Source of the DNA: Candidatus Rifleibacteriota bacterium
Lineage (GTDB): Bacteria; Riflebacteria; Ozemobacteria; Ozemobacterales; Ozemobacteraceae
Assembly (NCBI GenBank): GCA_029565415.1
Contig: JAKQOH010000196.1
Location: forward strand, 1-63,468
DNA length: 63,468 nt
Direction: 5' to 3'
A program made the translations under genes and the position numbers. Shown piece after piece: positions 17,707 to 26,598 of the stretch; position 1 is the stretch's first letter; each line of letters opens with the position of its first letter. Below the pieces are notes generated by a model, which made no database searches, was not told the DNA's origin, and saw nothing but the letters and a program-made list of their open reading frames with translations.

Positions 17707-19898
17707 CGCTTGGCCTCCCCGGATGGAATGGCGGTGGAGCGCGGAAGAAGGAATGCTAGAAGATCGCCGACGAATGCGCGTTTGACCGGATCGTCGAGCG
17801 TTCCCGGCACATGCAGCGCGCCATTTGTGAAAAAGAGCGGGTCGGTGATCGCGATCACAAGCCCCTTTCCGAAGGAGCGTGACGCGACGACCGGGCGGCC
17901 GTCGGAACGACAGAACCACGCATCACCCCCGAGGAGGGGATACGGAAGGTCGCTCCAGAGAGGTGCTGTGGCGATACCGGCAGGGAGGGATGCCGAGGCG
18001 AGGAGCCGATGCGGTCCGGGAAGTGCGCGATCGGCAAGGCCGAGCGTGTTCGTGGCCCAGGGAAGCCGCGCGGTGATATCCGTGGGGGCATCGAAGCCGA
18101 ACCGGCGCAGCAGGGTCTGGCCGGTCTGTGCCGTTCCGTCGACCCAGAGCAGGAGATTGGCACCTTTGGCCGTCTGAGCTTCGATGCGTTTCAAAAGAAC
18201 GGGGGAGGGTGGGAGATCGGACGGGGGGAGGATCCAGAGGCGGGCGTTGCCGTCGGGCTGGGCTTTCGGCGATAGAATGGAGGGAAGCCAGCCATTCGTG
18301 AGAAGCAGCTCGCACAGGGTGTCGAGATTCGTGTCGAAGCTCGATGACTGGCGTGCCGTGAGCTGGTGCAGGCCGCTCGAGGGCAAGGCCAGGGACGCCT
18401 GGGGACGCTGCGGAAGCAGGGCGTGCGGTGGGGCGACCTGCCGCTCGGCCCAGAGGGAAAGGGCGAGGCCGAGGATCAATCCTGCAGGCAGGGCGGGTTT
18501 TCCGGCGATCCGGTAGCGTCGCGCCAGTCCGAGGAGGGCCAGGGCAAGAGCAAGTGGCGGAATCCAGGGCCGGAAGGGATCGGGGCCGGTGGCAAGCAGG
18601 GCGAGAAGCCGGTGTAGGAACGGGATATTCTGGGCAATCTGGGTGTTCTGAAACCAGGAGCTGTCGGCGAGCACGGCCCAGCGACCGTTGCCGAATTCGC
18701 CCCAGGCACCGGTCCAGACGGGGCGGCTGCCGGCCTGGACCAGACCGGCTCGATCCATCTGGGCGTTGAGTGGGGCCGCTGGTGAGCCACAGATGGCCTC
18801 GACAGCATGATCAATCCAGGCGAGGGGGTGCGGTCCGGCCAACGAGAGCGAGGACGGGAGCCAGTGCGGAGGAGGCCGCAGCGCACCGCCCGTTCCCGGG
18901 TACCCGTCGATCCGGCCCAGGCAGCCTGAAATGCCGCAGGCGGGCGCAGGGACACCGGGCCAGGCGATGGTCGAAAACCCGTCGGTCAGCCCGAGGCGCC
19001 CCAGGAGCGGGGTGAGACGGCCGGCTGCGCCGTCCATGTCGGTGTGGTCGAGGATGACCAGCAGCCCTTCTCCGGCATGAACGCCTCTCAGCCACTCTTC
19101 CGCGAGGCCCTGGGCCAGCGGCCGGTCGGGCAGAATCACGATGCGCACGATGTCGGAACCGGCGACGGGGAGGGGAGCGGACTCCGTCGCGAGGAACACC
19201 TGCACGCCGGCTTCTGATAGTATATCGTAAAGGATATGATGCCCGTTTTCCCGGGGGGCGTCGGTGCGTGCCGACTCGGATGAGCCGGCACGCTCGTCGA
19301 TGATCACCCGGGTTGAGTGCGGATCGAACGGACCCGGCTGGGGGGGACGCACGAGAACGAAGGTTGCGCCGCACGCGAGGCCCACGAGAAGGAAAAAGCC
19401 GCTCAGGGCTTTTTCGGGAGGGCGCTGCCAGCGATCGAAGCCCGTTCGCCAGGCCATGATGCCGCAGAAAACGGTCAGAAGCAGCTGCAGAACGGGCGCG
19501 AGGGGCTCGCCCAGCAGTTCGGCGGCGAACGCGGGAAGGACCGCCCAGAGGAGACACCAGCCGATCGGGACGAGTTCGGGCACCGCGGCCTCGACGACCA
19601 TCAGCAGAATCAGCCAGGGAAGCCCCCCGGGCAGATGGACCGCCTGGGACAGGATATTCACGGCTGCCGCGGTGAGGAAGAGTGCCGCCGGCCCCTTCCA
19701 TGGCGAGGCGGCAATACAGCCGACGCCGGCAAGAAACAGGAGGACGGCTTGTTCCCAGATGCCCGGAAGGGGGATGGGCAGACCGCCGGCCAGTCCACCC
19801 AAGGGGCGGACGAACAACAGTCCCAGAGCGGCTCCGGCGAACCAGAAGGGGGTCGGAGCGACGGCCCGATCGCCGTCAAGGCTGGTGACAGCGCTCAT
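17703..19898 (-). CDS. large membrane protein, related in design to its downstream neighbour
   Basis: 731 aa. The N-terminus has about six TM segments (about 15-180), then a soluble domain (about 190-430, with LRGVHAGEGLLVILDHTD), one or two more TM segments (PWIPPLALALALLGLARRY) and a second soluble domain. The latter ends in VVASRSFGKGLVIAITDPLFFTNGAL, which resembles the GSGLVLVHGDSTNFNADML stretch of the downstream protein. The two are probably diverged paralogues with a GATase-like fold. Its stop overlaps the next start by 4 bp. Start at ATG 19898; the ribosome-binding site is weak. Function unknown. An AT-rich patch lies at about 19213-19240. Confidence 0.7.
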   Translation of the reverse strand: MSAVTSLDGDRAVAPTPFWFAGAALGLLFVRPLGGLAGGLPIPLPGIWEQAVLLFLAGVGCIAASPWKGPAALFLTAAAVNILSQAVHLPGGLPWLILLMVVEAAVPELVPIGWCLLWAVLPAFAAELLGEPLAPVLQLLLTVFCGIMAWRTGFDRWQRPPEKALSGFFLLVGLACGATFVLVRPPQPGPFDPHSTRVIIDERAGSSESARTDAPRENGHHILYDILSEAGVQVFLATESAPLPVAGSDIVRIVILPDRPLAQGLAEEWLRGVHAGEGLLVILDHTDMDGAAGRLTPLLGRLGLTDGFSTIAWPGVPAPACGISGCLGRIDGYPGTGGALRPPPHWLPSSLSLAGPHPLAWIDHAVEAICGSPAAPLNAQMDRAGLVQAGSRPVWTGAWGEFGNGRWAVLADSSWFQNTQIAQNIPFLHRLLALLATGPDPFRPWIPPLALALALLGLARRYRIAGKPALPAGLILGLALSLWAERQVAPPHALLPQRPQASLALPSSGLHQLTARQSSSFDTNLDTLCELLLTNGWLPSILSPKAQPDGNARLWILPPSDLPPSPVLLKRIEAQTAKGANLLLWVDGTAQTGQTLLRRFGFDAPTDITARLPWATNTLGLADRALPGPHRLLASASLPAGIATAPLWSDLPYPLLGGDAWFCRSDGRPVVASRSFGKGLVIAITDPLFFTNGALHVPGTLDDPVKRAFVGDLLAFLLPRSTAIPSGEAKR

Positions 19899-19916
19899 GT
19901 GAGGCTCGCAGCGACC

Positions 19917-20993
19917 TTACCGGTTTTTTCCCCGACCTTTTCCTTTGCCCTGGCCTTTTCCCTGGCCATGCGAACCGGTCACGGACGGATCGGCGTTGGG
20001 AGTTTTGGGGCACAGGTGCGGATTCTTCGTCATCGGGCCCTGGCCCGAGACGTTGCCGGAATCGGTGGTTCCAGGCTGCTGTTGACACCGCCGGGGGTCG
20101 GAAGTCGGTTTCTTCCAGGTTTCACCCTGTTCGCACACCGCAGCGTTGCGGCTCTGCGGAACCGGCCTGCCCTGCGTGCAGACAGCCGGATTCTGTGTCG
20201 GGGCGACGCCTGCGCAGATACGCGGGTCACGGGACAGCCGGGGCGGTGCACCGACAGGACAAAGCTGTGGGTTCTGGGTCATGGGGCCCTGGTTGCCCTG
20301 GCAGAGTTGGGGATTCTGAGTCATTGGGCCCTGGTTGCCCTGGCAGAGCTGGGGATTCTGGGTCATTGGGCCCTGGTTGCCCTGGCAGAGCTGGGGATTC
20401 TGTGTCATGGGTCCCTGATTTCCCTGGCAGAGGTGCGGGTTTTGGGTCATGGGGCCCTGGTTGCCCTGGCAGAACTGGGGATTCTGTGTCATGGGTCCCT
20501 GATTTCCCTGGCAGAGCTGCGGGTTCTGGGTCATGGGCCTCTGATCGCCCTGCGTGGGAGGTAGGGGCTGAGTCATCGATCCCGGGACACCCCGACAGAA
20601 CCGGGGATTGCGCGACATGTGCCCCTGGTCGTTCTGACAGATCGCGGGATTCCTGGTCGCCGGCTCCTGGCCGGATGCATTGCAGGTGCGCGGATCCCGG
20701 GACGGGGGAGTCCCCGGACGCTGCGTGCAGAGCGCGGGATCCTGGGTCTGGGGCAAGGGCGTTACGCCGGTCGTGGCTTGCTCCTGGTTCTGTCCCTGGT
20801 TCGATCCGCACAGATGCGGATTCTTCGTGTCCGGACCCTGACAGAGCGTCGCGTCACGGGTTTCGGCCGCCTGACACGTCTGGGGATCCTTCGTCGGCCA
20901 GTTCTGTGAGCGCTTCTGATTTTTCGCCCATCCGGGGCAGGCCAGGCTTGAAACGAGAACGAAAGCGGCAAGAAGAGAAACGCGGATCCTCAT
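19917..20993 (-). CDS. secreted cysteine-repeat protein (NPxLC repeats)
   Basis: 358 aa. The start is fixed by a strong AGAGGAGG site five bases upstream. A signal peptide (RVSLLAAFVLVSSLACPGWA) is followed by a low-complexity, polar chain rich in Gln, Asn, Pro and Thr. Nineteen cysteines follow the signal, nearly all in the motif [N/D]P-x-[L/I/F/T]-C. Residues 153-245 are near-perfect 14-residue repeats PMTQNPQLCQGNQG; flanking copies are degenerate with spacings of 11-16 residues or about twice that. The tail is GKGQGKGKGRGKNR, very basic. I know no family with this repeat. Regularly spaced single cysteines suggest a disulphide-linked or metal-binding fibrous surface protein (inference). 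It lies just after rlmE in a minus-strand run. Confidence 0.8.
   Translation of the reverse strand: MRIRVSLLAAFVLVSSLACPGWAKNQKRSQNWPTKDPQTCQAAETRDATLCQGPDTKNPHLCGSNQGQNQEQATTGVTPLPQTQDPALCTQRPGTPPSRDPRTCNASGQEPATRNPAICQNDQGHMSRNPRFCRGVPGSMTQPLPPTQGDQRPMTQNPQLCQGNQGPMTQNPQFCQGNQGPMTQNPHLCQGNQGPMTQNPQLCQGNQGPMTQNPQLCQGNQGPMTQNPQLCQGNQGPMTQNPQLCPVGAPPRLSRDPRICAGVAPTQNPAVCTQGRPVPQSRNAAVCEQGETWKKPTSDPRRCQQQPGTTDSGNVSGQGPMTKNPHLCPKTPNADPSVTGSHGQGKGQGKGKGRGKNR
20259..20537 (-). repeat. 42-bp coding tandem repeat, about 6.6 copies
   Basis: Tandem 42-bp units, in frame, encoding PMTQNPQLCQGNQG with one or two substitutions (Q to H, L to F). The copies are nearly identical in DNA as well as protein, including synonymous positions, so expansion is recent or is being homogenised. 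Copy number is expected to vary between strains. Confidence 0.9.
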
Positions 20994-21030
20994 GGGGACC
21001 TCCTCTAAAACTTCCTCTGCGGGAACGTAT

Positions 21031-21645
21031 TCAACCCTGTTTCTTTCTGAACCCGGTGCCGACGAGGTAGACTTCGCGGCTCCGGGAAAGGGACGCTTCG
21101 GGATTCACGGACTTCGCAAATTCGAACAGCCGCTTTGCATGGGCATGCAGCTCTTTGTATTCGGCGCCTTCGAAGACTTTCGCGACGAAGCTGCCGCCGG
21201 GCTTCAGCCAGCGGTCGCACAGGTCGATCGCGAGCTGCACCAGCGCAGCGGAGTTCGAGGTGTCGGCATGATGGATGCCTGTCGTGTCGGGAGCCATATC
21301 GCTCAATATAATATCAAACTGCCCCTTGACCGCGTCGGCGATCAGACGCTGGGACTCCTCAGAACGGATATCCCCGCGAATGAGCACCGCGCCCTCGATC
21401 GGATCGATCGGCAGCAGATCGATACCGACGACGAGCCCTTTCCCTTTGAGACAGGAAAGGGCCATCTGTGTCCAGCTGCCTGGCGCGGCACCGAGATCGA
21501 GCACCTTCATGCCCGGTTTCAGCAGGTTGTACTTCCGGTTGATCTCCTCGAGCTTGTAGGCCGCCCGCGAACGGAACTGCTCCTGACGCGCCTTGCGAAG
21601 CCAGGGGTCGTTCAGACGGTCTTTGAACCAGGCTTTGACGGCCAT
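21031..21645 (-). CDS. rlmE: 23S rRNA 2'-O-ribose methyltransferase RlmE (FtsJ/RrmJ)
   Basis: 204 aa, the family's usual length. RlmE methylates the 2'-OH of U2552 in the 23S rRNA A-loop during 50S assembly. SAM-binding motif I is VLDLGAAPGSWTQ. The K-D-K-E catalytic tetrad is recognisable in FRSRAAYKLEE, LSDMAPDTTG, KVFEG and the C-terminal SREVYLVG. It starts 10 bases after the 5'-nucleotidase stop, and the repeat-protein gene follows 37 bases after it. An AT-rich patch (21300-21325) encodes FDIILSD next to the catalytic Asp. Confidence 0.95.
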   Translation of the reverse strand: MAVKAWFKDRLNDPWLRKARQEQFRSRAAYKLEEINRKYNLLKPGMKVLDLGAAPGSWTQMALSCLKGKGLVVGIDLLPIDPIEGAVLIRGDIRSEESQRLIADAVKGQFDIILSDMAPDTTGIHHADTSNSAALVQLAIDLCDRWLKPGGSFVAKVFEGAEYKELHAHAKRLFEFAKSVNPEASLSRSREVYLVGTGFRKKQG

Positions 21646-21655
21646 CGATGCTCCC

Positions 21656-23356
21656 TTACGGGGCCGGTTCCACGGTGAGGGCGGTGTTGTGCATCCGCAC
21701 CGGCGGCAGCGTGGGAATCCCGTTGCGGTCCCGGATATAGGTTTCGATCGCGTCGCGGACGAGCACGCCGGTGGCGTTCCGCTTCAGCTCCTTCAGATGC
21801 GTGTAGCCGTCGCCCCCCGTGCTCATGTACGAGTTGAGGGCCATGGTGTACTGTCGCTTGGGATCGATCGGGGTTCCCGCATCGTCGGTGATTCCGATGA
21901 TCCGTTGCATGGCGGGCCGGCTGGGATCATACGTGATGCGGAGGTTGGAGGGAACGAGATACCCGTACTGGCCCTGGAACTCGCGCTTCAGGCCGCGTGC
22001 CTGGAGCCGGAAGTTGCTCCGGGCATACGCGTTGTCATCCTCGTTCACGGGGGTGAAATCGACCGAAAGGGACTTCTCGAACAGGTCGACGACCGCGGAG
22101 CCGGTCATGGTCACCACGTCGACGTAGTTCAGGAAGGGCTGGAGCAGGAACAGATCGTTCTTCGTCACCGGCCCCTTCCAGATCGGGTACCGCACGCCGC
22201 CGATGTTCATCACGGCGAAATCAGATTTGGCGACGGCGCGCATCGCGTCGGCGATGAACGAGCCCTGCGGGGAGTCGCCGCCGATGATGCCCCGCACCAT
22301 GTCGACCGAGGAGGTGCCGATCACGACGCTCATTTTCCGGTCGATCTCGGTCTGGTAGCTCGCGACGAGACTCTGCATGGCGGGGTCTTCGCTATATGAT
22401 GCGATATATAAATGAATCGGCTCGTATGCAACGGCGGGCTGCCGGCCGGGCTCGGCGGAGAAGGTGATCTTGCCGAGAACCCGGTTGTCGAACGCGTCGT
22501 GGATGATCGGAACGCCGCGCTTCTCGCTGCGGAACGGTTCGGTCATGGGGGTGTGGCTGTGGCTTCCGAGGATCAGATCGATGCCGGGAACGCGGTCGGC
22601 GAGCTTCTTGTCGTCTTCCAGGCCGACATGGGTGAGCAGCACGACGTGATCGACACCGCGGCTGCGCAGCTCGGGAATCAGCTTCTCGAGAATCGGCACG
22701 GGATCGCGGAACTCGACGCCCGCGATGTTCTCGGCAAGGGAGATGCGGGCCGTCTCGGGGGTCAGCAGCCCGATGAACGCGATCTCGACGCCCCGGTGCC
22801 CGACCCGCACGTAGGGCCGGAGGAACGGCAGCAGCCGCCCCGTTTCCCGGGAAAAGACGTTGCAGGCCAGGATCGGATGGCGGGCGTGGGCGGCCGCCGA
22901 GGCGAGGCCCGCAATCCCGTAATCGAAGTCGTGGTTGCCGATCGTGGCGAAGGAGGTGCGCAGGTGGTTCATCGCGGCGATCATGCACAGGCCGCTCGTC
23001 TCGTCGACGACCGGGGTGCCCTGGAATGTGTCACCACCGTCGATCAGCAGCGTTCGCGCCCCGGCCGAGAGCGCATCGAGACGCTCCTGCCGGAGAGCCG
23101 TCGCCATCGCCGCATACCCGCCGATCAGAGGCCGGGGCTCGCTTGCCGCCGTGGGATCGGGCTGGGCCGTCATGTGGCCGTGGATGTCGCCGGTATGGAA
23201 CAGAACGAAGGTTGTTGGTTCGGCCGCCGCCGCCGGGCCGATGGCGGTGGACAGCGACAGGAGCGTCGCGGCCAGGATGCCGAAAAGCCGCGCGACACCG
23301 AGGGCGGCGTGAATGGTGTTCCGTGAACGGATGCTGTGACGGGCGGAGGGTGACAT
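21656..23356 (-). CDS. exported 5'-nucleotidase/UshA-type metallophosphatase
   Basis: 566 aa. After a signal peptide (FGILAATLLSLSTAIGPAAA) comes a calcineurin-like metallophosphoesterase domain with the dinuclear metal motifs HTGDIHGH, LIDGGDTFQG, TIGNHDFDYG and GSHSHT. The second half is the 5'-nucleotidase C-terminal, substrate-binding domain (FAVMNIGGVRYPIWKGPVTKNDLF). Such periplasmic enzymes take phosphate off nucleotides or UDP-sugars. In this window a role in degrading extracellular cyclic-nucleotide products is possible but unproven. It sits between the small TPR gene and rlmE with 10-base gaps on both sides. An AT-rich patch lies at about 22392-22416. Confidence 0.92.
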   Translation of the reverse strand: MSPSARHSIRSRNTIHAALGVARLFGILAATLLSLSTAIGPAAAAEPTTFVLFHTGDIHGHMTAQPDPTAASEPRPLIGGYAAMATALRQERLDALSAGARTLLIDGGDTFQGTPVVDETSGLCMIAAMNHLRTSFATIGNHDFDYGIAGLASAAAHARHPILACNVFSRETGRLLPFLRPYVRVGHRGVEIAFIGLLTPETARISLAENIAGVEFRDPVPILEKLIPELRSRGVDHVVLLTHVGLEDDKKLADRVPGIDLILGSHSHTPMTEPFRSEKRGVPIIHDAFDNRVLGKITFSAEPGRQPAVAYEPIHLYIASYSEDPAMQSLVASYQTEIDRKMSVVIGTSSVDMVRGIIGGDSPQGSFIADAMRAVAKSDFAVMNIGGVRYPIWKGPVTKNDLFLLQPFLNYVDVVTMTGSAVVDLFEKSLSVDFTPVNEDDNAYARSNFRLQARGLKREFQGQYGYLVPSNLRITYDPSRPAMQRIIGITDDAGTPIDPKRQYTMALNSYMSTGGDGYTHLKELKRNATGVLVRDAIETYIRDRNGIPTLPPVRMHNTALTVEPAP

Positions 23357-23366
23357 ACGCGATGGT

Positions 23367-23855
23367 TCAGCCCAGGGTGTTCAGCATGTCGCGGACATTC
23401 TGCGCGACTTCCGGGTTCGGATCGAGCTTCAGGCAGGTTTCGAAGGCGGCGCGGGCAGCCCGGGGATCCCCGGTTTTCGCCAGGCACAGGCCGAGCAGAT
23501 ACTGGGCCTCGGCATCCTTCGGAATGGCTTTGACGGCCCGCTGGGCAAACTGGAGCGCCTCGGGATACCGCCGGCGCGCGATCATGTCGCGGCACTTCAT
23601 CAGGGCGATCGCCTCGTCATCCTCGAGCACCATCTCGACCTGCCGCCGGTTGATCGAGAGAAAGCCCGACTCGATCGTGGTTCCGGTGCGCAGATCCGTG
23701 AGCTCGGCGTTCGTGATCGGCAGAAAATCCTTCGTCGCCGTGTCGGCGTTGAGGATGTCCGAGAGACGGCTGTTCTCATACAGATGCACTTCGCCGCGGA
23801 TCTTGTGATGCGTGGTGTACAGAATGACCTTGAGCTTTTCCTTGTGCGCCTTCAT
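23367..23855 (-). CDS. small protein with N-terminal beta domain (DUF6812-like) and TPR
   Basis: 162 aa. The N-terminal 75 residues contain KVILYTTHHKIRGEVHL, ENSRLSDILN and a short FLPIT segment, a pattern I associate with DUF6812, a small beta domain of unknown function (moderate call). The C-terminal part is a pair of TPR units (ALQFAQRAVKAIPKDAEAQYLLGLCLAKTG). No signal peptide or TM segment, so cytoplasmic. A strong AAGGAGC site precedes the ATG. First gene of the tight run through the nucleotidase, rlmE and the repeat protein. Confidence 0.8.
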   Translation of the reverse strand: MKAHKEKLKVILYTTHHKIRGEVHLYENSRLSDILNADTATKDFLPITNAELTDLRTGTTIESGFLSINRRQVEMVLEDDEAIALMKCRDMIARRRYPEALQFAQRAVKAIPKDAEAQYLLGLCLAKTGDPRAARAAFETCLKLDPNPEVAQNVRDMLNTLG

Positions 23856-23960
23856 GGTGTTGCTCCTTGTCAGGATGGCAATGCGTTTCGATCCTACAGT
23901 ATTACCACAACTGGGCTCCGGAGAACGACGGTTTTGTCGAACTTCCGCCCCGGAACGGGG

Positions 23961-25343
23961 TCAGCACTCGGCGAACCGGCCTTCCGCCTCGGCCAGAACG
24001 GTTCCGTCGGGCATCATCACGACGCCTTTGGCCAGGTGCAGACGGCCCCGCCCGCCGGTGCGGTTGCCCGCGATGGTGAGCGGAAAGCCGACCGGGGCCG
24101 GCCTCACGAACTTGATGTGCATGTCGGCCGTGACGACCTGCACCCCCGTCGCGATGACGGCATGCGCCATCACCTCGTCGAGCAGGGTCGAGAGGATGCC
24201 GCCGTGCACGATGCCCGCGTAACCCTGGTGGGCCGGGCCGGCCGTCCAGGTCGTCGAACAGGTGCCGGGCTCGCGGCGCTGGAAGCTCACCTGGAGCCCC
24301 TGGGGATTCATCGAGCCGCAGACGAAGCAGTGCTTGTCGTCGATCAGCGTGAGGCTCGCCTGATGACGCGCCTGGAGCCGGGCCTGGGCAGCGGCGACGA
24401 CGGCTGCCGCGGCGGGCCGGCGAAGGGCGGCCGGGGTCGTCAGGGGAAGCCGCTCGCACAGCAGCATGTTCCGGTCGAGAAGGCGATTCTTCGTCGTCTC
24501 GCAGGCCGGCATCGGAAAACAGGGCATCGCGGGATCGCGCGTCGTGAACGGCATCACCGAAAGATCATTGAGCCCGTGCTCGGCAAGATCGGGATACCGG
24601 GCGAACAGGTGCGGCGGAACGGCCCGGAAATGCACCGGGAACGCGTCACGCAGCGCCCGCATCGCCTCGGCAACGGCTTCGAAGGGAAGCGGCGGCCGCG
24701 CGTGCATCGCCGTGCCCGGCAGCGGCTGGAACGGCACGAGCCGCACATCCTGCAGGAAGGGGTCCGCCGCGCAGAAGGCGCCGGTCTCCCTGATGAACTC
24801 GAGCCGCTCCTGGGCCGTCTCGCCGATCCCGATCAGGAAGTCGAGATGATAGGGAAGCGAGGCTGCATGCGCCTGCTCGATCCGTTCGCGGGCTGTTTCC
24901 GGGCTTCGGCCACGAGCCTTGGCATGGGCCTCCCCGTCGCCGTGCAGGCGTGAGGCGGTCAGGCCAAGCCGGATCGAGGCCGCCGTGTCGGAAAACGAGC
25001 GGAGATCGAACGAGCCGAGGGCCCCAGCGTCGATCGTGGGAAGGAGGCCGGCCTCGACGGCGGCGGCGCAGACCTTCTGGAGGTAGTCGGCAAACGAGGA
25101 GCAGCCTTCCCGGTGCAGGGCGATCTGGATGGCCGGATACTCCTGGGGTGATTCTCCGGCGAGGAGGGTGACCTGGACGGCTCCGCCTTTCGCGAGTTCG
25201 GCAAACGTGCTCCGAAGCTCGGCGAGAGGTGCCAGATCGTCGTCATCCCTGCGAAACCCGCAGTAGGCGCACGAGTTGCGGCAGGTTCTCGTCAGAACCT
25301 GCACCGAACCGAAAACATGTGTAATCGTGATTCCCTGTGTCAT
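23961..25343 (-). CDS. CofG-like radical SAM protein fused to a hotdog thioesterase domain
   Basis: 460 aa from ATG 25343. The [4Fe-4S] motif is CRNSCAYC (C21, C25, C28; CX3CX2C). The rest of the first 330 residues follows the CofG/CofH pattern: DFLIGIGETAQERLEF, then PGTAM, then GLNDLSVMPF near the end. CofG joins 5-amino-6-ribitylaminouracil and tyrosine products to make the F420 deazaflavin ring; whether this protein does so is unknown and no other F420 gene is here. From about residue 337 it becomes a hotdog (PaaI/4HBT-like) thioesterase: CFVCGSMNPQGLQ, then HGGILSTLLDEVMAHAV, then ADMHIKFVRPAPVG. The reading frame is continuous, so the fusion is real in this sequence. No clear ribosome-binding site. 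Confidence 0.85.
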   Translation of the reverse strand: MTQGITITHVFGSVQVLTRTCRNSCAYCGFRRDDDDLAPLAELRSTFAELAKGGAVQVTLLAGESPQEYPAIQIALHREGCSSFADYLQKVCAAAVEAGLLPTIDAGALGSFDLRSFSDTAASIRLGLTASRLHGDGEAHAKARGRSPETARERIEQAHAASLPYHLDFLIGIGETAQERLEFIRETGAFCAADPFLQDVRLVPFQPLPGTAMHARPPLPFEAVAEAMRALRDAFPVHFRAVPPHLFARYPDLAEHGLNDLSVMPFTTRDPAMPCFPMPACETTKNRLLDRNMLLCERLPLTTPAALRRPAAAAVVAAAQARLQARHQASLTLIDDKHCFVCGSMNPQGLQVSFQRREPGTCSTTWTAGPAHQGYAGIVHGGILSTLLDEVMAHAVIATGVQVVTADMHIKFVRPAPVGFPLTIAGNRTGGRGRLHLAKGVVMMPDGTVLAEAEGRFAEC

Positions 25344-25557
25344 AACAGGAAAAAGTGTAACACACGCCGTCGACAAAACACATACCGCCTGTGGGATGCC
25401 GGGCAACCGGATTTCTGCTACCATGCCCCGTCATCGAAGCCGTGATTCCGCGCCACCGGTTGCCCGGACAGGGATGCCGAAAATTTCCTGGAACCCGGCA
25501 GGCGATGCCTGGGTCTATGGCAGTTGAAACGACAGAAAATCGAGGTGAATCCGCAGG
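25344..25557. other. divergent intergenic region between the radical-SAM gene and the Bat operon
   Basis: 214 bp separating divergent start codons, so it should hold both promoters. It is more AT-rich on the left (25344-25385). No close match to a sigma70 promoter and no riboswitch or small gene could be supported by eye. Confidence 0.5.
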
Positions 25558-26598
25558 ATGGCGAAACGACGGTTTGTTGCATGCATCGTGCTGATGATGA
25601 CCGTGCTGGGCTGCTGGACGGTCCTGGCGCAGGAGATGTCCCTCGAAGCCGAGACCGACCGGACAACCGTGAAGTTCGGCGAATCCCTCACGCTCAGCGT
25701 CACGCTGTCCCAGGCGATCGGCGGTGCCGCACCGGGCAGGATCGTGACGCCGAACATCGAATCGATCCCGGATTTCGACATCGCCGGCCGGCAGACGTCG
25801 CAGAACATGAGCTTCATCAACGGAGTGGGCAGCCTTCAGATCCGGACGGTTCTGGAACTGGTGCCGCGTGGCCCGGGAAATTTCACGATCCCCGCTCTCT
25901 CCCTCAAACTTCCGGACGGCCGCTCCGTCAGCTCGAAACCCATTGCCGTCAAGGTCCTCCCGCCCTCCGAGGAAGCCCCGGGAGCCGCCACGGAAGCGGC
26001 TCCGCCGGCGGAGGACGACACCGCCCGGGTGTCCGGAAACGGCGGCATGAGTCTCGTGACGGCCGCACTGGTCCTGGTGCTCGTCGTTGCCCTGGTGATA
26101 GGCCTGCCGATCCTTCTCTCCTGGTATCTCAGCCGACGGGCCGAACGTCCGTCCCGCACAGATGCCGGCTCCGGCAACAAACCGGCAGCGACGGTGCGGC
26201 CGACGGCCGATCGGGAAGATCCGCCGGAGGAGGCCGAGATCGTGCCGGTCGTGAAGCACCCGGGCTCGCCCGTCGAGTTCGACCGCGAAATCGAGCGGCT
26301 GAAGCGCGAATTTCCCGATGTCGGCCTTGAATTCTATAGAAAATACTATGACATTCTCCACGGCGCTCTGGTCGGTTCGCACGCGAAACTCGGCGCGATG
26401 AAGACCCCCGACGAGCTTCGCCGCACGATGGAGGGGGTCGTGCCCCCCGCCGTCGCTGCCCGCCTGAACGAGGTGTTCGAGGAGTGGGAGGGTGTCACCT
26501 ATGCCCGGATTCTCCCGACGAGAGGATTTCAGGCCATTCTTGAAGATTCCCGCGCATTGCTGTGCGCGGTGACCCAGAAACAGGAGACGCACCGATGA
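25558..26598 (+). CDS. BatD-like membrane protein
   Basis: 346 aa. A signal peptide, an N-terminal beta-sandwich (LEAETDRTTVKFGESLTLSVTLS, then IPDFDIAGRQTSQNMSFINGV) typical of BatD/oxygen-tolerance proteins, a TM segment (VTAALVLVLVVALVIGLPILLSW) and a cytoplasmic tail of about 150 residues. It is shorter than classical BatD, which has several sandwich domains. Position as the first gene of a MoxR/DUF58/VWA operon supports the call. It overlaps the MoxR start by 4 bp (ATGA). An AT-rich patch at 26328-26352 encodes EFYRKYYDI. Confidence 0.78.
   Translation: MAKRRFVACIVLMMTVLGCWTVLAQEMSLEAETDRTTVKFGESLTLSVTLSQAIGGAAPGRIVTPNIESIPDFDIAGRQTSQNMSFINGVGSLQIRTVLELVPRGPGNFTIPALSLKLPDGRSVSSKPIAVKVLPPSEEAPGAATEAAPPAEDDTARVSGNGGMSLVTAALVLVLVVALVIGLPILLSWYLSRRAERPSRTDAGSGNKPAATVRPTADREDPPEEAEIVPVVKHPGSPVEFDREIERLKREFPDVGLEFYRKYYDILHGALVGSHAKLGAMKTPDELRRTMEGVVPPAVAARLNEVFEEWEGVTYARILPTRGFQAILEDSRALLCAVTQKQETHR

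Noticed and set aside
20259..20537. Possible CRISPR array because of regular 42-bp repeats
   Set aside because: Repeats are head to tail without spacers, in frame, and encode part of a secreted protein; no cas gene is nearby.
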